Below are positions 30,364 to 42,064 of a stretch of 64,000 bases of DNA, piece after piece (within the stretch, counting starts at the first letter, position 1; each line of letters opens with the position of its first letter). The stretch spans positions 806,001 through 870,000 of the forward strand of contig NZ_CP077093.1 of the NCBI RefSeq assembly GCF_014268755.2. Reading direction: 5' to 3'. The position numbers and the translations under genes were made by a program. Source of the stretch: Pseudomonas vanderleydeniana (lineage in GTDB: Bacteria > Pseudomonadota > Gammaproteobacteria > Pseudomonadales > Pseudomonadaceae). Under the pieces are notes generated by a model. It was not told the DNA's origin and did not search any database. It saw nothing but the letters and a program-made list of their open reading frames with translations.

Positions 30364-31260
30364 ATGCGTGCCTTAGCTGACTTCATCATGCGGGGACGTG
30401 TGCAGGCCACGCTGGTCGTGGCCGGAGCTGCGGCATTGCCGCTGTTGTTCTGGTTGAGTGCCGCTGCGGGAAGTCTTGTACTCCTGCGGCGCGGTTCGGA
30501 CGCCTCGAGCGTCCTGGGTATCGGACTGTTGTCGGTGTTGTTGAGCTGGCACTTCCTGGGTGACCCGACGGCCCTTCTGGTGCTGCTCGGCAGTTGCAGC
30601 CTGGCGTTGATCTTGCGCGCCGGGCATACCTGGAACCGCGTGCTGCTGTGCAGCATGGCCGTGGGATTGTTGTGTGCGGTGAGCCTGGGAACTGTGTTCA
30701 GTTCCTTCATCGAATCGCTGGCGCAGACGTTCGAACACGTCATGCCGCTGGCGATGGGTGAGGTCTACGAGAAATTCTCGGCCGACCAGAAGGCGTTTCT
30801 CATCTCGCTGACCGTTCCGCTGATGATCATTTCGACAGCGATTTCGTTGCAGGTCTTCAGCGTGCTGTGCCTGATTCTTGGGCGCTACTGGCAAGCGCTG
30901 TTGTATAACCCCGGTGGTTTCGGTCGCGAGTTTCGCGCTATCCGACTGCCGAAGAACGTGACGCTGTCACTGCTGGCCGTCATGTGTATCGCCCCGTTTT
31001 TCGGGTTGCATGCACTGATCCTGTTGCCGCTGTGCAGCGTACCGCTCGCCTTCGCCGGCCTGGCCCTGATTCACGGGCTGGTGGCGCAGAAGCGACTGGC
31101 CTCTTTCTGGCTGGTGGGGATATACGTCACGCTCTTGCCGTTCATGCACCTGCTCGGTCCGTTGCTCGTGGTATTGGCCATTGTCGACAGCCTGATTGAT
31201 TTTCGCGGACGCCTGGCGTCGAAGGACCCCGGTAACGGTTCCGCGAACGGTGAAGGTTAA
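30364..31260 (+). CDS. DUF2232-type polytopic membrane protein
   Basis: A 298-residue protein with about eight hydrophobic helices and a short polar C-terminus. It sits between rpsR and rplI, in the place of P. aeruginosa PA4933. DUF2232/YybS-like proteins occur in this operon in many proteobacteria; the fold suggests a small-molecule transporter-like membrane protein but the function is unknown. The start ATG at 30364 has AAAGGATTG upstream. Confidence 0.8.
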   Translation: MRALADFIMRGRVQATLVVAGAAALPLLFWLSAAAGSLVLLRRGSDASSVLGIGLLSVLLSWHFLGDPTALLVLLGSCSLALILRAGHTWNRVLLCSMAVGLLCAVSLGTVFSSFIESLAQTFEHVMPLAMGEVYEKFSADQKAFLISLTVPLMIISTAISLQVFSVLCLILGRYWQALLYNPGGFGREFRAIRLPKNVTLSLLAVMCIAPFFGLHALILLPLCSVPLAFAGLALIHGLVAQKRLASFWLVGIYVTLLPFMHLLGPLLVVLAIVDSLIDFRGRLASKDPGNGSANGEG

Positions 31261-31281
31261 AAGTTAAGAGGTTATTACCAA

Positions 31282-31728
31282 ATGGAACTGATCCTGCTGG
31301 AAAAAATCGCCAACCTGGGCAACCTGGGCGACAAAGTAAAAGTGAAGGCCGGTTACGGTCGTAACTACCTGCTGCCTTTCGGCAAAGCCACCGCTGCGAC
31401 CGCTGCCAACCTGGCCGCTTTCGAAGAGCGTCGTGCCGAGCTGGAAAAAGCTGCAGCCGAGAAGAAAGCTTCGGCTGAATCGCGCGCCGCCCAACTGGCT
31501 GAGCTGGAAGTGACCATCACTGCCACCGCTGGTGACGAAGGCAAGCTGTTCGGTTCGATCGGCACCCACGACATCGCTGATGCCCTGACCGCCTCCGGCG
31601 TTGAAGTGGCAAAAAGCGAAGTTCGTCTGCCAAACGGCACCATCCGCAACGTTGGCGAATTCGACGTGGCCGTGCACCTGCACGCCGAAGTCGAAGCAAC
31701 CGTACGCGTTGTTGTGGTGGCTGCCTAA
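31282..31728 (+). CDS. rplI: 50S ribosomal protein L9
   Basis: A 148-residue protein with the N-terminal rRNA-binding domain ([19 protein letters not shown]...GYGRNYLLP), a long connecting helix and the C-terminal domain. Last gene of the operon before a strong terminator. Confidence 0.98.
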   Translation: MELILLEKIANLGNLGDKVKVKAGYGRNYLLPFGKATAATAANLAAFEERRAELEKAAAEKKASAESRAAQLAELEVTITATAGDEGKLFGSIGTHDIADALTASGVEVAKSEVRLPNGTIRNVGEFDVAVHLHAEVEATVRVVVVAA

Positions 31729-31774
31729 GCAGCACTCGATCGTCTGGCGGCTTGCCCGCCGGGCGGTTAACATC

Positions 31775-31811
31775 GGGCACGACTCTGTTCATTCAGGTCG
31801 TGCCCTTTGTT
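31775..31811 (+). terminator. Terminator after rplI
   Basis: Stem GGGCACGAC / GTCGTGCCC with a 13-nt loop followed by TTTGTTTTTT. Confidence 0.92.
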
Positions 31812-31843
31812 TTTTGGCTCCAACCATCTGATTCCAAGTGGCT

Positions 31844-33241
31844 ATGAACGAAATCTCCGCTCCCGAGCAATACGATCTGCAAACCGCTGCCCTGAAGGTG
31901 CCGCCGCATTCCATCGAGGCCGAGCAGGCCGTACTCGGTGGCTTGATGCTGGACAACAACGCCTGGGAACGCGTGCTGGACCTGGTCTCGGACGGTGATT
32001 TCTATCGGCATGACCACCGCCTGATCTTCCGTGCGATCGCCCGCCTGGCCGACCAGAACCTGCCGATCGACGTCGTGACCCTGGCCGAGCAGCTGGACAA
32101 GGAGGGCCAGACCGCGCAGGTCGGCGGCCTCGGCTACCTTGGCGAACTGGCGAAAAACACCCCGTCGGTGGCCAACATCAAGGCCTATGCCTCGATCGTT
32201 CGCGAGCGGGCAACCCTGCGCCAACTGATCGGCATCACCAACGATATCGCCGACGCCGCCTTCAATCCGGAAGGGCGCACGGCGGCGGAAATCCTCGACG
32301 AGGCCGAGCGGCAGATCTTCCAGATCGCCGAGGCGCGGCCGAAGACCGGTGGCCCGGTGGGCGTCAACGACCTGCTGACCAAGGCCATCGACCGCATCGA
32401 CACCCTGTTCAACACCTCCGACGCGATCACCGGCCTGTCCACCGGCTATACCGACCTCGACGAGAAGACCAGCGGCCTGCAGCCGGCCGACCTGATCATC
32501 GTCGCCGGTCGTCCGTCGATGGGTAAGACCACCTTCGCCATGAACCTGGTGGAGAACGCCGTGTTGCGCAGCGACAAGGCGGTCCTGGTGTACTCCCTCG
32601 AGATGCCAGGTGAATCGCTGATCATGCGTATGCTCTCGTCCCTCGGCCGTATCGACCAGACCAAGGTGCGTTCCGGCCAGCTGGAGGACGACGATTGGCC
32701 GCGCCTGACCTCGGCGGTCAACCTGCTCAACGACCGCAAGTTGTTCATCGACGATACCGCCGGTATCAGTCCGTCGGAAATGCGTGCGCGGACCCGCCGT
32801 CTGGTGCGCGAGCACGGCGATATCGCCCTGATCATGATCGACTACCTGCAACTGATGCAGATCCCGGGCTCCAGTGGCGACAACCGGACCAATGAGATTT
32901 CCGAGATCTCCCGTTCCCTCAAGGCCCTGGCCAAGGAATTCAACTGCCCGGTGGTGGCGCTGTCCCAGCTCAACCGCTCTCTGGAACAACGGCCGAACAA
33001 GCGCCCGGTGAACTCCGACTTGCGTGAATCCGGAGCGATCGAGCAGGACGCCGACGTGATCATGTTCGTGTACCGCGACGAGGTCTATCACCCGGAGACC
33101 GAGCACAAGGGCATTGCCGAAATCATCATCGGCAAGCAGCGGAACGGTCCGATCGGCTTTATCCGCCTGGCCTTCATCGGCAAGTACACCCGCTTCGAGA
33201 ACCTCGCGCCGGGCAGCTACAACTTCGACGACGACGAGTAA
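31844..33241 (+). CDS. dnaB: Replicative DNA helicase DnaB
   Basis: A 465-residue hexameric RecA-type helicase that unwinds DNA at the fork. N-terminal primase-interacting domain (~15-120), linker, then the ATPase domain with Walker [10 protein letters not shown] (~residue 223) and Walker B IDYLQLM. The ATG at 31844 ([13 protein letters not shown]) is preferred over the GTG two codons earlier. No intein is inserted. Confidence 0.98.
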   Translation: MNEISAPEQYDLQTAALKVPPHSIEAEQAVLGGLMLDNNAWERVLDLVSDGDFYRHDHRLIFRAIARLADQNLPIDVVTLAEQLDKEGQTAQVGGLGYLGELAKNTPSVANIKAYASIVRERATLRQLIGITNDIADAAFNPEGRTAAEILDEAERQIFQIAEARPKTGGPVGVNDLLTKAIDRIDTLFNTSDAITGLSTGYTDLDEKTSGLQPADLIIVAGRPSMGKTTFAMNLVENAVLRSDKAVLVYSLEMPGESLIMRMLSSLGRIDQTKVRSGQLEDDDWPRLTSAVNLLNDRKLFIDDTAGISPSEMRARTRRLVREHGDIALIMIDYLQLMQIPGSSGDNRTNEISEISRSLKALAKEFNCPVVALSQLNRSLEQRPNKRPVNSDLRESGAIEQDADVIMFVYRDEVYHPETEHKGIAEIIIGKQRNGPIGFIRLAFIGKYTRFENLAPGSYNFDDDE

Positions 33242-33284
33242 CCTCCAGCCGCCAGGCGTGCGGCGAGGCCGGCTCGATGCTGAT

Positions 33285-33309
33285 AAACCCGACGATTATC
33301 GTCGGGTTT
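33285..33309 (+). terminator. Terminator after dnaB
   Basis: Stem AAACCCGAC / GTCGGGTTT with a short loop, then GATCATTTTTTG, 43 bp after dnaB. Confidence 0.85.
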
Positions 33310-33384
33310 GATCATTTTTTGTGCTATATTCCGCGCCCGCGAATTTTCATCTCGTCATCTTTCATTTCGACACCGGTCATCGCC

Positions 33385-35685
<2,301 letters not shown>

Positions 35686-35707
35686 CAAGCCGTTGTGCCT
35701 GACAGGA

Positions 35708-35733
35708 CGCCAGCCTCGTGCTGGCGTTTTGCT
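35708..35733 (+). terminator. Terminator after ygiQ-family gene
   Basis: Stem CGCCAGC / GCTGGCG with loop CTCGT, followed by TTTTGCTTT. It isolates ygiQ from the two-gene unit that follows. Confidence 0.85.
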
Positions 35734-35807
35734 TTCTATCGAAGATCCGGTGGGTTTGTTAAGGTGGCCGCGAATTTTCCACCGTTCGACTCAAGGATGA
35801 ATACCGC

Positions 35808-36728
35808 GTGAGCTCTTCGCTAGCCGGCATCGGCATGGACTCCAGTCCCTCCCAGTTTTTCGCCCGCCAGCGCATCGCCAGCCAGGTCGACCTGCCCAAG
35901 CTGTTCGCCGCGATCGATGCCGATCCCGGTATTGTTGGTGCGGGTGTCGTGTATATCGATGCCGAATTCAACGTAGTGACCCTGCGCGAGTTCCAGCCGA
36001 TCTGCAGCATCAAGCCCAAGCGGGTGATCCTGCGTGAGGCACAGAAATACATCGCGCCGAAGCAGTTCGCCCAGCAGGTGCAGGACAACCCCCGGGAGTC
36101 GCGGTTGGTCAGCGAGGCGATCAACACCAGCCTCTCGTGTGCCGGTGCGGTGATCGGTTGGGTCGTGGTGCTTAGTGGTTCGGTGGCGGTGCCGTTTTCG
36201 GCCGGGGCCAGTTCGGTACTGGTTGCCATCGGCTATACCGCCGCGACCGCGAGTACCGCGCAGTGCATCGTCGGAGGCTATCGCACGGTCAACGAGGTGA
36301 CCAACCCGGCACGTAACGACTACCTCGACAGTGAAGCCTGGTACCAGTACACCTCGATTGCTCTGGACGCTGCTTCGCTGTTGGGTGTCGGCGCTTCCGC
36401 GCTGACTTCCATCAAGCTGGTGCGCATCACCAAGGCCACCACCGGTAAGAGCGTTCGTGACGTGCTACGCGGGCTCAATCGCCAGGAGCGGGCCAAGTTG
36501 ACCAAGGAATTGTTAAGTATCAACGACCCACGGCTGACGCCGAAGATGCTCAAGCTGAAACAGTTGGCCGGTGATCTGCCCAAGCGTTTCACTCCCACCG
36601 AGCTGCGCCACGCCACTGTCACCCAGATCAAGGATTCGCTGGGCGCGGCAATCGGGCTGACCGGCAGTGCCTTGTCCGGCAACGTGAAAACCATTGCGGT
36701 GGGGCTTTACGAGGAGATCGAGGAGTAA
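35808..36728 (+). CDS. Unknown protein with glycine-rich hydrophobic hairpin (candidate pore-forming effector)
   Basis: I do not recognise a named family. The 306-residue protein has no signal peptide. Residues ~1-105 are a soluble alpha/beta region. Residues ~109-157 are two hydrophobic, Gly/Ala/Ser-rich segments (CAGAVIGWVVVLSGSVAVPF and ASSVLVAIGYTAATA), and another hydrophobic helix is at ~183-201. The last 100 residues are polar and basic. A soluble protein with an internal hydrophobic hairpin next to a small polytopic protein resembles pore-forming secreted toxins with membrane immunity proteins; this is inference. GTG 35808 has AAGGA ten bases upstream; ATG 35835 has no such site. Its stop overlaps the next start by one base. 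Confidence 0.7.
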   Translation: MSSSLAGIGMDSSPSQFFARQRIASQVDLPKLFAAIDADPGIVGAGVVYIDAEFNVVTLREFQPICSIKPKRVILREAQKYIAPKQFAQQVQDNPRESRLVSEAINTSLSCAGAVIGWVVVLSGSVAVPFSAGASSVLVAIGYTAATASTAQCIVGGYRTVNEVTNPARNDYLDSEAWYQYTSIALDAASLLGVGASALTSIKLVRITKATTGKSVRDVLRGLNRQERAKLTKELLSINDPRLTPKMLKLKQLAGDLPKRFTPTELRHATVTQIKDSLGAAIGLTGSALSGNVKTIAVGLYEEIEE

Positions 36729-37177
36729 TGGAGACGTTGAGCCTGCGGCGCTTTCTGGCGCACTACTTCCCGACGTTCATCGGTGGGTTCTTTGCGGCAG
36801 TGGTGTCCATCTCATGCGGTGTCCCGTTGGTGGGCGATCATTACTTTCCTACGGCTACGTTGGGTCAGGTCGCAACCGGCATGTACATCGCCTGCATGGC
36901 TCTCGGATTGGTAGTTGTCCATTGCAACTTCATGATAGTGCGTGGCTATCCCCAGTGGGTTCGAGGGCTGGTGCTGGTGTTTGTGGTCTGTTTTCTGAGC
37001 GTGTTGCCAACCATCACGTCCCATCCTCACCGGGTCATTTACGCCTTGGCGATTTTTGCGCCGCTGTTGGGCGTATTGCTCCTCAATAGCAAACGACACC
37101 GAGAGATGCGAGAACGCCTGGTGGAAATCCGCAAGCAACGCGAAAGCCTGCGCCGTACCCTGCCGAGACGGCGCTAG
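36728..37177 (+). CDS. Small four-helix membrane protein (candidate immunity partner)
   Basis: A 149-residue protein with four hydrophobic segments at about 10-32, 45-68, 76-95 and 101-120, and a strongly basic tail of about 28 residues that should be cytoplasmic. It starts on the last base of the upstream stop codon (TAATG), so translation is coupled. The size, topology and coupling fit an inner-membrane immunity protein to a pore-forming toxin, but no family is recognised. Codon choice is less GC-biased than in the neighbours, which may indicate acquisition. Confidence 0.7.
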   Translation: METLSLRRFLAHYFPTFIGGFFAAVVSISCGVPLVGDHYFPTATLGQVATGMYIACMALGLVVVHCNFMIVRGYPQWVRGLVLVFVVCFLSVLPTITSHPHRVIYALAIFAPLLGVLLLNSKRHREMRERLVEIRKQRESLRRTLPRRR

Positions 37178-37216
37178 CCGTTGCGTAGCCGCAGGAAGGG
37201 GGAGGGCATTTGGGGC

Positions 37217-37306
37217 TCAGCGCTCGCGAACAGGCGTTTCGCAGGTGCCGCTGGCACCACAGGCATAGGCGGCGAGCAAACTGTACAGCAGGCTGTCGAT
37301 GGACAT
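37217..37306 (-). CDS. Small 29-residue peptide ORF upstream of azurin
   Basis: On the minus strand, ATG at 37306 opens a 29-codon frame (MSIDSLLYSLLAAYACGASG then TCETPVRER) with a good GGAG ribosome-binding site eight bases upstream. It has a short hydrophobic stretch and two Cys residues six apart. It is divergent from azu. Coding is supported by the start site and its amino-acid make-up only. Confidence 0.5.
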   Translation of the reverse strand: MSIDSLLYSLLAAYACGASGTCETPVRER

Positions 37307-37398
37307 GACGTGGACTCCAATCAGTGACGATGGACTAATGTTAGGCCGCGTCGGTTCGGCTGGCTGGTTGATTGTATCCATCGGTGTGATAGCCTAGG

Positions 37399-37410
37399 AT
37401 TGTATACAAT
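37399..37410. promoter_or_regulatory. Perfect 12-bp palindrome, GntR-type operator
   Basis: ATTGTATACAAT is a perfect inverted repeat of the TTGTATACAA type bound by FadR/GntR-family regulators. A related half site (TTGTATCCA) lies about 30 bp to the left. It sits between the small ORF and azu. Confidence 0.5.
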
Positions 37411-37413
37411 TTC

Positions 37414-37427
37414 TTGATCCAGATCAT
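37414..37427 (+). promoter_or_regulatory. ANR (FNR-type) box of the azu promoter
   Basis: TTGATCCAGATCAT matches TTGAT-N4-ATCAA at all but the last base. ANR control of azurin under low oxygen is established in P. aeruginosa. The box is 75 bp before the azu ATG. Confidence 0.75.
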
Positions 37428-37501
37428 GGGAATGCCGCCTGGGTTCAGGCAGTCTTCCTGCATTGATCCGCCAATTTCATACCCTGCCTTGGAGATTCAC
37501 G

Positions 37502-37948
37502 ATGTTTGCCAAAGTTGTCGCGGTATCCCTGCTGGCCCTCGCCAGCGGCCAGGTGTTCGCAGCCGAGTGTAAAACCACTATCGATTCCACCGATCAGATG
37601 TCCTTCAACACCAAGGCCATCGAGATCGACAAGAGCTGCAAGACCTTCACCGTCGAGCTGACCCACGGTGGCAGCCTGCCGAAGAACGTCATGGGCCATA
37701 ACTGGGTGCTGAGCAAGGAAGCCGACATGCAGCCGATCGCGTCGGACGGCATTTCCGCCGGTATCGACAAGAACTACCTGAAAGACGGTGATACCCGTGT
37801 TATCGCCCACACCAAGATCATCGGTGCCGGCGAGAAAGACTCGGTGACCTTCGACGTATCGAAGCTCAGTGCTTCCGAGAAGTACGGCTTCTTCTGCTCG
37901 TTCCCAGGCCACATCTCGATGATGAAAGGCACCGTCACCCTCAAGTGA
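37502..37948 (+). CDS. azu: Azurin precursor
   Basis: A 148-residue periplasmic type I blue-copper electron carrier for denitrification and respiration. The 20-residue signal peptide ends at VFA-AEC. Copper ligands are visible: His in MGHNW, Cys and His in CSFPGH, and the axial Met in SMMKG. The Cys3-Cys26 disulfide pair is also present (AECKTTI, KSCKTF). The ATG at 37502 has GGAGATTCACG upstream. Confidence 0.98.
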   Translation: MFAKVVAVSLLALASGQVFAAECKTTIDSTDQMSFNTKAIEIDKSCKTFTVELTHGGSLPKNVMGHNWVLSKEADMQPIASDGISAGIDKNYLKDGDTRVIAHTKIIGAGEKDSVTFDVSKLSASEKYGFFCSFPGHISMMKGTVTLK

Positions 37949-37960
37949 TGGCCTTCACCT

Positions 37961-37981
37961 GGTCCCGCCTCGTGCGGGATC
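37961..37981. terminator. Short hairpin between azu and the convergent gene
   Basis: GGTCCCGC / GCGGGATC stem with loop CTCGT, 12 bp after the azu stop; it overlaps the end of the convergent gene by two bases. There is no T-run. Confidence 0.4.
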
Positions 37982-38675
37982 AGGACGCTTCGTTTTTCCT
38001 CAGCTCCAGCCGAATCCTCTTCCCCTCCAGTTCCTGCCGGCTGAATACCCCGCCCAACTGCTTGCGCTTGTAGTCGTTGCCCAATGCCTGCCACTGCTCG
38101 TCGACGCTGTAGCAGTTCAGGCTTTTCTGCGGTTCCAGTCCTGCCGGTGTGCTGTGCAATTGCCAGTCGCACAGGCCGCGATAGTGTTTTTCCCCCGATG
38201 ACGGAAACCCCGAGACACCTTTGCGCAGGTCGTCGCGCAGGGTGATCGCGCCGCTGCTGGTGATGCTGCGCTGTTGATTGTCCTGGCCATAGAAGGCCTC
38301 GGTCTCGAAGCTGATTTCGCTCAGGTGGAGCTTGCAGTCGGGCAGCTCGTAGCCGATGGGCACGGTGAAGTCGAACGTCCGCGGTGCGTCCAGCGGCAGC
38401 GTGTCGAAATGCAGGGTCGGATGCTGGTAGGGGCAACTGTCCTGGAGGTTGCCGGGCGTGTAGCGGGCGCTGGCGTGCAGGGCTGTCTGGATCGGCATGC
38501 TGCCGCTGAGGATGAAGTGTTCCTTGCTGGGCTGGCCGTTGGCCGGGCGCTCGGGCTGCCGGGTGGCGATGGCGACCCAGCACAGGCAGGCGACCACTCC
38601 GAACAACGGGATGATCCAGGGGCGCTGGAGGAGTGGGGTGGTTCGGATATGGGGAGGCTTTTGCTTGAGCAACAT
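37980..38675 (-). CDS. Hypothetical membrane-anchored protein
   Basis: A 231-residue protein of unknown function. After a short basic N-terminus there is one hydrophobic segment (PWIIPLFGVVACLCWVAIA, about 19-37), then a ~190-residue polar domain with four or more Cys residues (SCPYQHP, DCKLHL, LCDWQLH, LNCYSV) that probably lies in the periplasm with disulfides. It is convergent with azu and stands alone on its strand. Confidence 0.65.
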   Translation of the reverse strand: MLLKQKPPHIRTTPLLQRPWIIPLFGVVACLCWVAIATRQPERPANGQPSKEHFILSGSMPIQTALHASARYTPGNLQDSCPYQHPTLHFDTLPLDAPRTFDFTVPIGYELPDCKLHLSEISFETEAFYGQDNQQRSITSSGAITLRDDLRKGVSGFPSSGEKHYRGLCDWQLHSTPAGLEPQKSLNCYSVDEQWQALGNDYKRKQLGGVFSRQELEGKRIRLELRKNEAS

Positions 38676-38820
38676 CGGCAGCAGTCCTGGCCAACAGGGG
38701 AGGGCGAAGACTGCGCCGTCGTTATGAGGGGCTCAACAGTTACCGAGAAAAACAGAAAAGTCCTACGGCAAACTGGCCGGGATCAGGCCTTTGAGGCCGT
38801 CACCCTGAGCCCCCCGGGGG

Positions 38821-39648
38821 TTACGGCGCGAATGGCATTTCGCGCTTGTGGTGGGTCTTCTCGTAGGTCCGGCAGATGATGTCGAAGGCTTCCTGGCGTA
38901 CCGGCTGGCCGTGCAGGAAGGCGTCGATCTCGACATAGGTCACGCCGTGGGATGCCTCGTCCGGCTTACCGGGAGCGAGGTCCTCCAGATCGGCGGTCGG
39001 TACCTTTTCCACCAGCGACTCGGGGGCGCCGAAGCTGCGTGCGATCGCCCGGACCTGGTTCTTCACCAGGCCGCTCAGGGGCGCGAGGTCGCAGGCACCA
39101 TCACCGAACTTGGTGAAGAAACCCATCACCGCCTCGGCCGCGTGGTCGGTACCGATCACCAGGCCGTTGGCGGCACCGGCGATGGTGTACTGGGCAACCA
39201 TGCGCATCCGCGCCTTGGTGTTGCCGAGCACGAAGTCCCGCGAGACGGTGGCCTTGCCTTCGAACGCCGCGACTTGCGCCGCCAGTGCCTTGACTGCCGG
39301 GCCGATGTTCACGGTATGGCGTTCATCGGGGTTGATGAAGTCCACCGAGGCGGTGGCCTCATGTTCGTCGAACTGGACTTCGTAGGGCAGGCGCACCGCG
39401 ATGAAGCGGTACTGCTCGTCACCGGTGCGCTCGCGCAGTTCGCGCACGGCGCGCTGGGCCAGCAGGCCGGCGGTCAGCGAGTCGACGCCGCCACTGATGC
39501 CCAGCACCAGGCTCTTGAGACCCGAGTTCTGCAAGCAGTCCTGGATAAAGGTGATGCGCCGGGCCACCTCGGCCTCGAGAGCGGCCTGGTCGGCGAACGG
39601 TGGCTGGACCTTGAGCTGTTCGGCAATCTGGCGCTGTACGGCTTGCAT
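38821..39648 (-). CDS. nadE: Ammonia-dependent NAD+ synthetase
   Basis: Amidates nicotinic acid adenine dinucleotide to NAD+. A 275-residue protein without a glutaminase domain. The PP-loop motif [10 protein letters not shown] is at about residue 53, followed by NTKARMRM and [19 protein letters not shown], all typical of the short form. It lies 36 bp after pncB; together they form the Preiss-Handler salvage unit. Confidence 0.97.
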   Translation of the reverse strand: MQAVQRQIAEQLKVQPPFADQAALEAEVARRITFIQDCLQNSGLKSLVLGISGGVDSLTAGLLAQRAVRELRERTGDEQYRFIAVRLPYEVQFDEHEATASVDFINPDERHTVNIGPAVKALAAQVAAFEGKATVSRDFVLGNTKARMRMVAQYTIAGAANGLVIGTDHAAEAVMGFFTKFGDGACDLAPLSGLVKNQVRAIARSFGAPESLVEKVPTADLEDLAPGKPDEASHGVTYVEIDAFLHGQPVRQEAFDIICRTYEKTHHKREMPFAP

Positions 39649-39684
39649 GATTCACTCCTTGCGTAGGATTCGGTCGAAAACGGA

Positions 39685-40884
39685 TTAATCGGCTACCCGG
39701 AACACATGACGCAGGTAGGAGACGAAGTTCGGGTCCTTGCACTGGGCCTTGCCCGGCTCATCGGAAATCTTCGCCACGGGCTGGCCGTTGCAGGCGGTCA
39801 TTTTAAGCACGATGCTCATCGGTTCCACCCCGGGAATGTCGCAGGTGAGGTTGGTGCCGATGCCGAAGCTGACATTGATCCGACCGCGCAGCGCCCGGAA
39901 TATCTCCAGGGCCTTGGGCAGATTGAGGCTGTCGGAGAACACCAGGGTCTTGCTCATCGGGTCGATGCCCAGCTGGTGGTAACGGGCTATGCATTTTTCG
40001 CCCCACTGTACCGGGTCGCCCGAGTCATGGCGCAGGCCGTCGAACAGCTTGGCGAAGTACAGGTCGAAATCCTTCAGGAAGGCGTCGGTGGTGATGCAGT
40101 CGGTCAGCGCGATCCCCAGCAGGCCGCGGTACTCGCGGACCCAGCAGTCGAGCGCGGCGATCTGGCTGTCGATCAGTCGCGGGCCGAGTTGCTGGTGGGC
40201 CATGATCCATTCGTGGGCCATGGTGCCCAGGGGTTTCATGTCGAACTCGCGGGCCAGGTGCACGTTGCTGGTGCCGACGAAGCGCCCCGGGAAGTCATGC
40301 TTGAGCACGCTCACCACTTCCTCCTGGACCCGGTAGGAGAAGCGCCGGCGGGTGCCGAAGTCGGCGACCTGCAGGTGCGCCAGCTCATCGGCGCTGGCGT
40401 TGGCGGTCAGCCAGTCGAACTTGCGGTACAGCTGCTCGCGGGCCTGGTTCAACTCGGTTTCCTGGTAGCGATAGCGGTTGCGCACTTCGCTGACGATTGC
40501 CAGCAGTGGTACCTCGAACAGGATCACATGCAGCCACGGGCCGCGCAGGCGGATGAACAGCTCGCCGTTTTCGATGCCGGTGTGCACGTAGCGCAGGTTG
40601 AAACGGAACAGGCCGAGGAAGCGCAGGAAGTCCGGCTTGAGAAAACTGATGCGCTCGAGAAATCCCAGCTGGTCCGCGCTCAGGCTCAGCTCGGCGAGAC
40701 GCTCGATCTGGTAGCGGATTTCCGCCAGGTACGGCTGCAGGTCCTCGCTGTTGCGGCAGCGGAAGTCCCATTCGACTTCGACGTTGGGGTAGTTGTGCAG
40801 TACCGCCTGCATCATCGTCAGCTTGTAGAAGTCGGTGTCGAGCAGGTTCTGCACGATGCGATCGCCAAAGGCCTTATCGCTCAT
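39685..40884 (-). CDS. pncB: Nicotinate phosphoribosyltransferase
   Basis: Converts nicotinate to its mononucleotide for NAD salvage. A 399-residue protein with the N-terminal [20 protein letters not shown], the autophosphorylated-His region [11 protein letters not shown] (the histidine around residue 222) and the [11 protein letters not shown] phosphoribosyl-binding segment. The start at 40884 is set by the ribosome-binding site ATGGAGA eight bases upstream; the frame-extended ATG at 40899 overlaps that site. Confidence 0.96.
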   Translation of the reverse strand: MSDKAFGDRIVQNLLDTDFYKLTMMQAVLHNYPNVEVEWDFRCRNSEDLQPYLAEIRYQIERLAELSLSADQLGFLERISFLKPDFLRFLGLFRFNLRYVHTGIENGELFIRLRGPWLHVILFEVPLLAIVSEVRNRYRYQETELNQAREQLYRKFDWLTANASADELAHLQVADFGTRRRFSYRVQEEVVSVLKHDFPGRFVGTSNVHLAREFDMKPLGTMAHEWIMAHQQLGPRLIDSQIAALDCWVREYRGLLGIALTDCITTDAFLKDFDLYFAKLFDGLRHDSGDPVQWGEKCIARYHQLGIDPMSKTLVFSDSLNLPKALEIFRALRGRINVSFGIGTNLTCDIPGVEPMSIVLKMTACNGQPVAKISDEPGKAQCKDPNFVSYLRHVFRVAD

Positions 40885-41027
40885 AACGGGTGTCTCCATG
40901 CCGGTCGACGCTCCGGCAGCTTTTGGGTGAATGGCGCTAGTGGCGCATATCAGGGGGCGGTTTTACCAGCGATTTCTGTTGATCCTGTGGGCTTCTTCGC
41001 GGGCCAGCCTCAATGGCTGGCAGGCTA

Positions 41028-41933
41028 TCAAGGCTGCGCCGGACTGTTGATCTGCTCCTGCATCCAATGCACGAAACTCTTCACCTTGGGCACTTCCGCC
41101 GAATGCTCCGGGTACGCCAGGTAATAGGCGTCATGGCTGGGCATCGCATGCTGCCAGGGGATCACCAGCTTGCCGTCGGCCAGTTCCTCCTCCACCAGGA
41201 AACGCGGCAGCAGGGCCACGCCACAGCCGACCTGCGCCGCACGGATACACATGTAGAAGGTCTCGAAGCGCGGCCCGTGATAGCTGTGTTCGGTGTGATA
41301 GCCCTGGCTGTCGAACCACTCGTGCCAGGCCTGGGGGCGCGAAGCGTTCTGCAGCAGGACCAGCTCGCTCAGTTGCGTCGGGTCTTCCAGGGGGTGTTCG
41401 GAGAGGCTGGCGGGGGCGCAGACCGGTACCAGTTCCTCGCCGAACAGCTTCAGGCACTCGGTGCCCGGGCGTGAACCCTGGCCGAAGTAGAACGCCAGGT
41501 CGCTGTGCCCTTGCAACAGGTCCTCGGCCTCCTGTTCGCTGCGCAGGTCCAGGTGAATATGCGGATGGCGCAGGCGCCAGCCCTTGAGGCGGGGCACCAA
41601 CCAGCGGGCACCGAACGTCGGCGGCGTGGAGACCCGCAGGACCTCGGTTTCGCCGCCGTAGGAGCGCAGGTAATGGGTCGACATCTCCATCTGCGTGAGG
41701 ATCTTTCGCACTTCCACCAGATACAGGTCTCCGGCCGGCGTCAGTTGCAGGCGGCGACGCACCCGACGGAACAGCAGGTGCTGGAGCAGTTCTTCGAGCT
41801 GCGCGACCTGTTTGCTGACTGCGCTCTGGGTCAGGTTCAGTTCCTCTGCCGCACGGGTGAAGCTCAGGTGGCGGGTGACGGCCTCGAAACACTGCAGGGC
41901 GGTGATCGAGGGCAGGTGTCTTTTATTCAGCAT
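41028..41933 (-). CDS. amaR: LysR-type regulator of lysine catabolism (AmaR-like)
   Basis: A 301-residue LysR protein with an N-terminal winged helix (ALQCFEAVTRHLSFTRAAEE, QSAVSKQVAQLEE) and a C-terminal substrate domain (~95-290). It is divergent from amaB and sits where AmaR lies relative to amaAB in pseudomonads. The likely inducer is a lysine or pipecolate intermediate. The name rests on gene order. Confidence 0.8.
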   Translation of the reverse strand: MLNKRHLPSITALQCFEAVTRHLSFTRAAEELNLTQSAVSKQVAQLEELLQHLLFRRVRRRLQLTPAGDLYLVEVRKILTQMEMSTHYLRSYGGETEVLRVSTPPTFGARWLVPRLKGWRLRHPHIHLDLRSEQEAEDLLQGHSDLAFYFGQGSRPGTECLKLFGEELVPVCAPASLSEHPLEDPTQLSELVLLQNASRPQAWHEWFDSQGYHTEHSYHGPRFETFYMCIRAAQVGCGVALLPRFLVEEELADGKLVIPWQHAMPSHDAYYLAYPEHSAEVPKVKSFVHWMQEQINSPAQP

Positions 41934-41978
41934 GGACGGGCCTTTTCTTCTGTTTCTTGCGCAGCATGAATAAACGGA

Positions 41979-41998
41979 ATGATATCTCGCCTAATCAT
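41979..41998. promoter_or_regulatory. Candidate LysR operator between amaR and amaB
   Basis: Inverted repeat ATGAT-N10-ATCAT in the 131-bp divergent gap, of the spacing usual for LysR regulators. Confidence 0.4.
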
Positions 41999-42064
41999 CG
42001 TTTGTTGCCAACTCTTAACACCGCTACAACTAGGGTTCCGATTCCCGTTTGCAGGAGTGATCCC

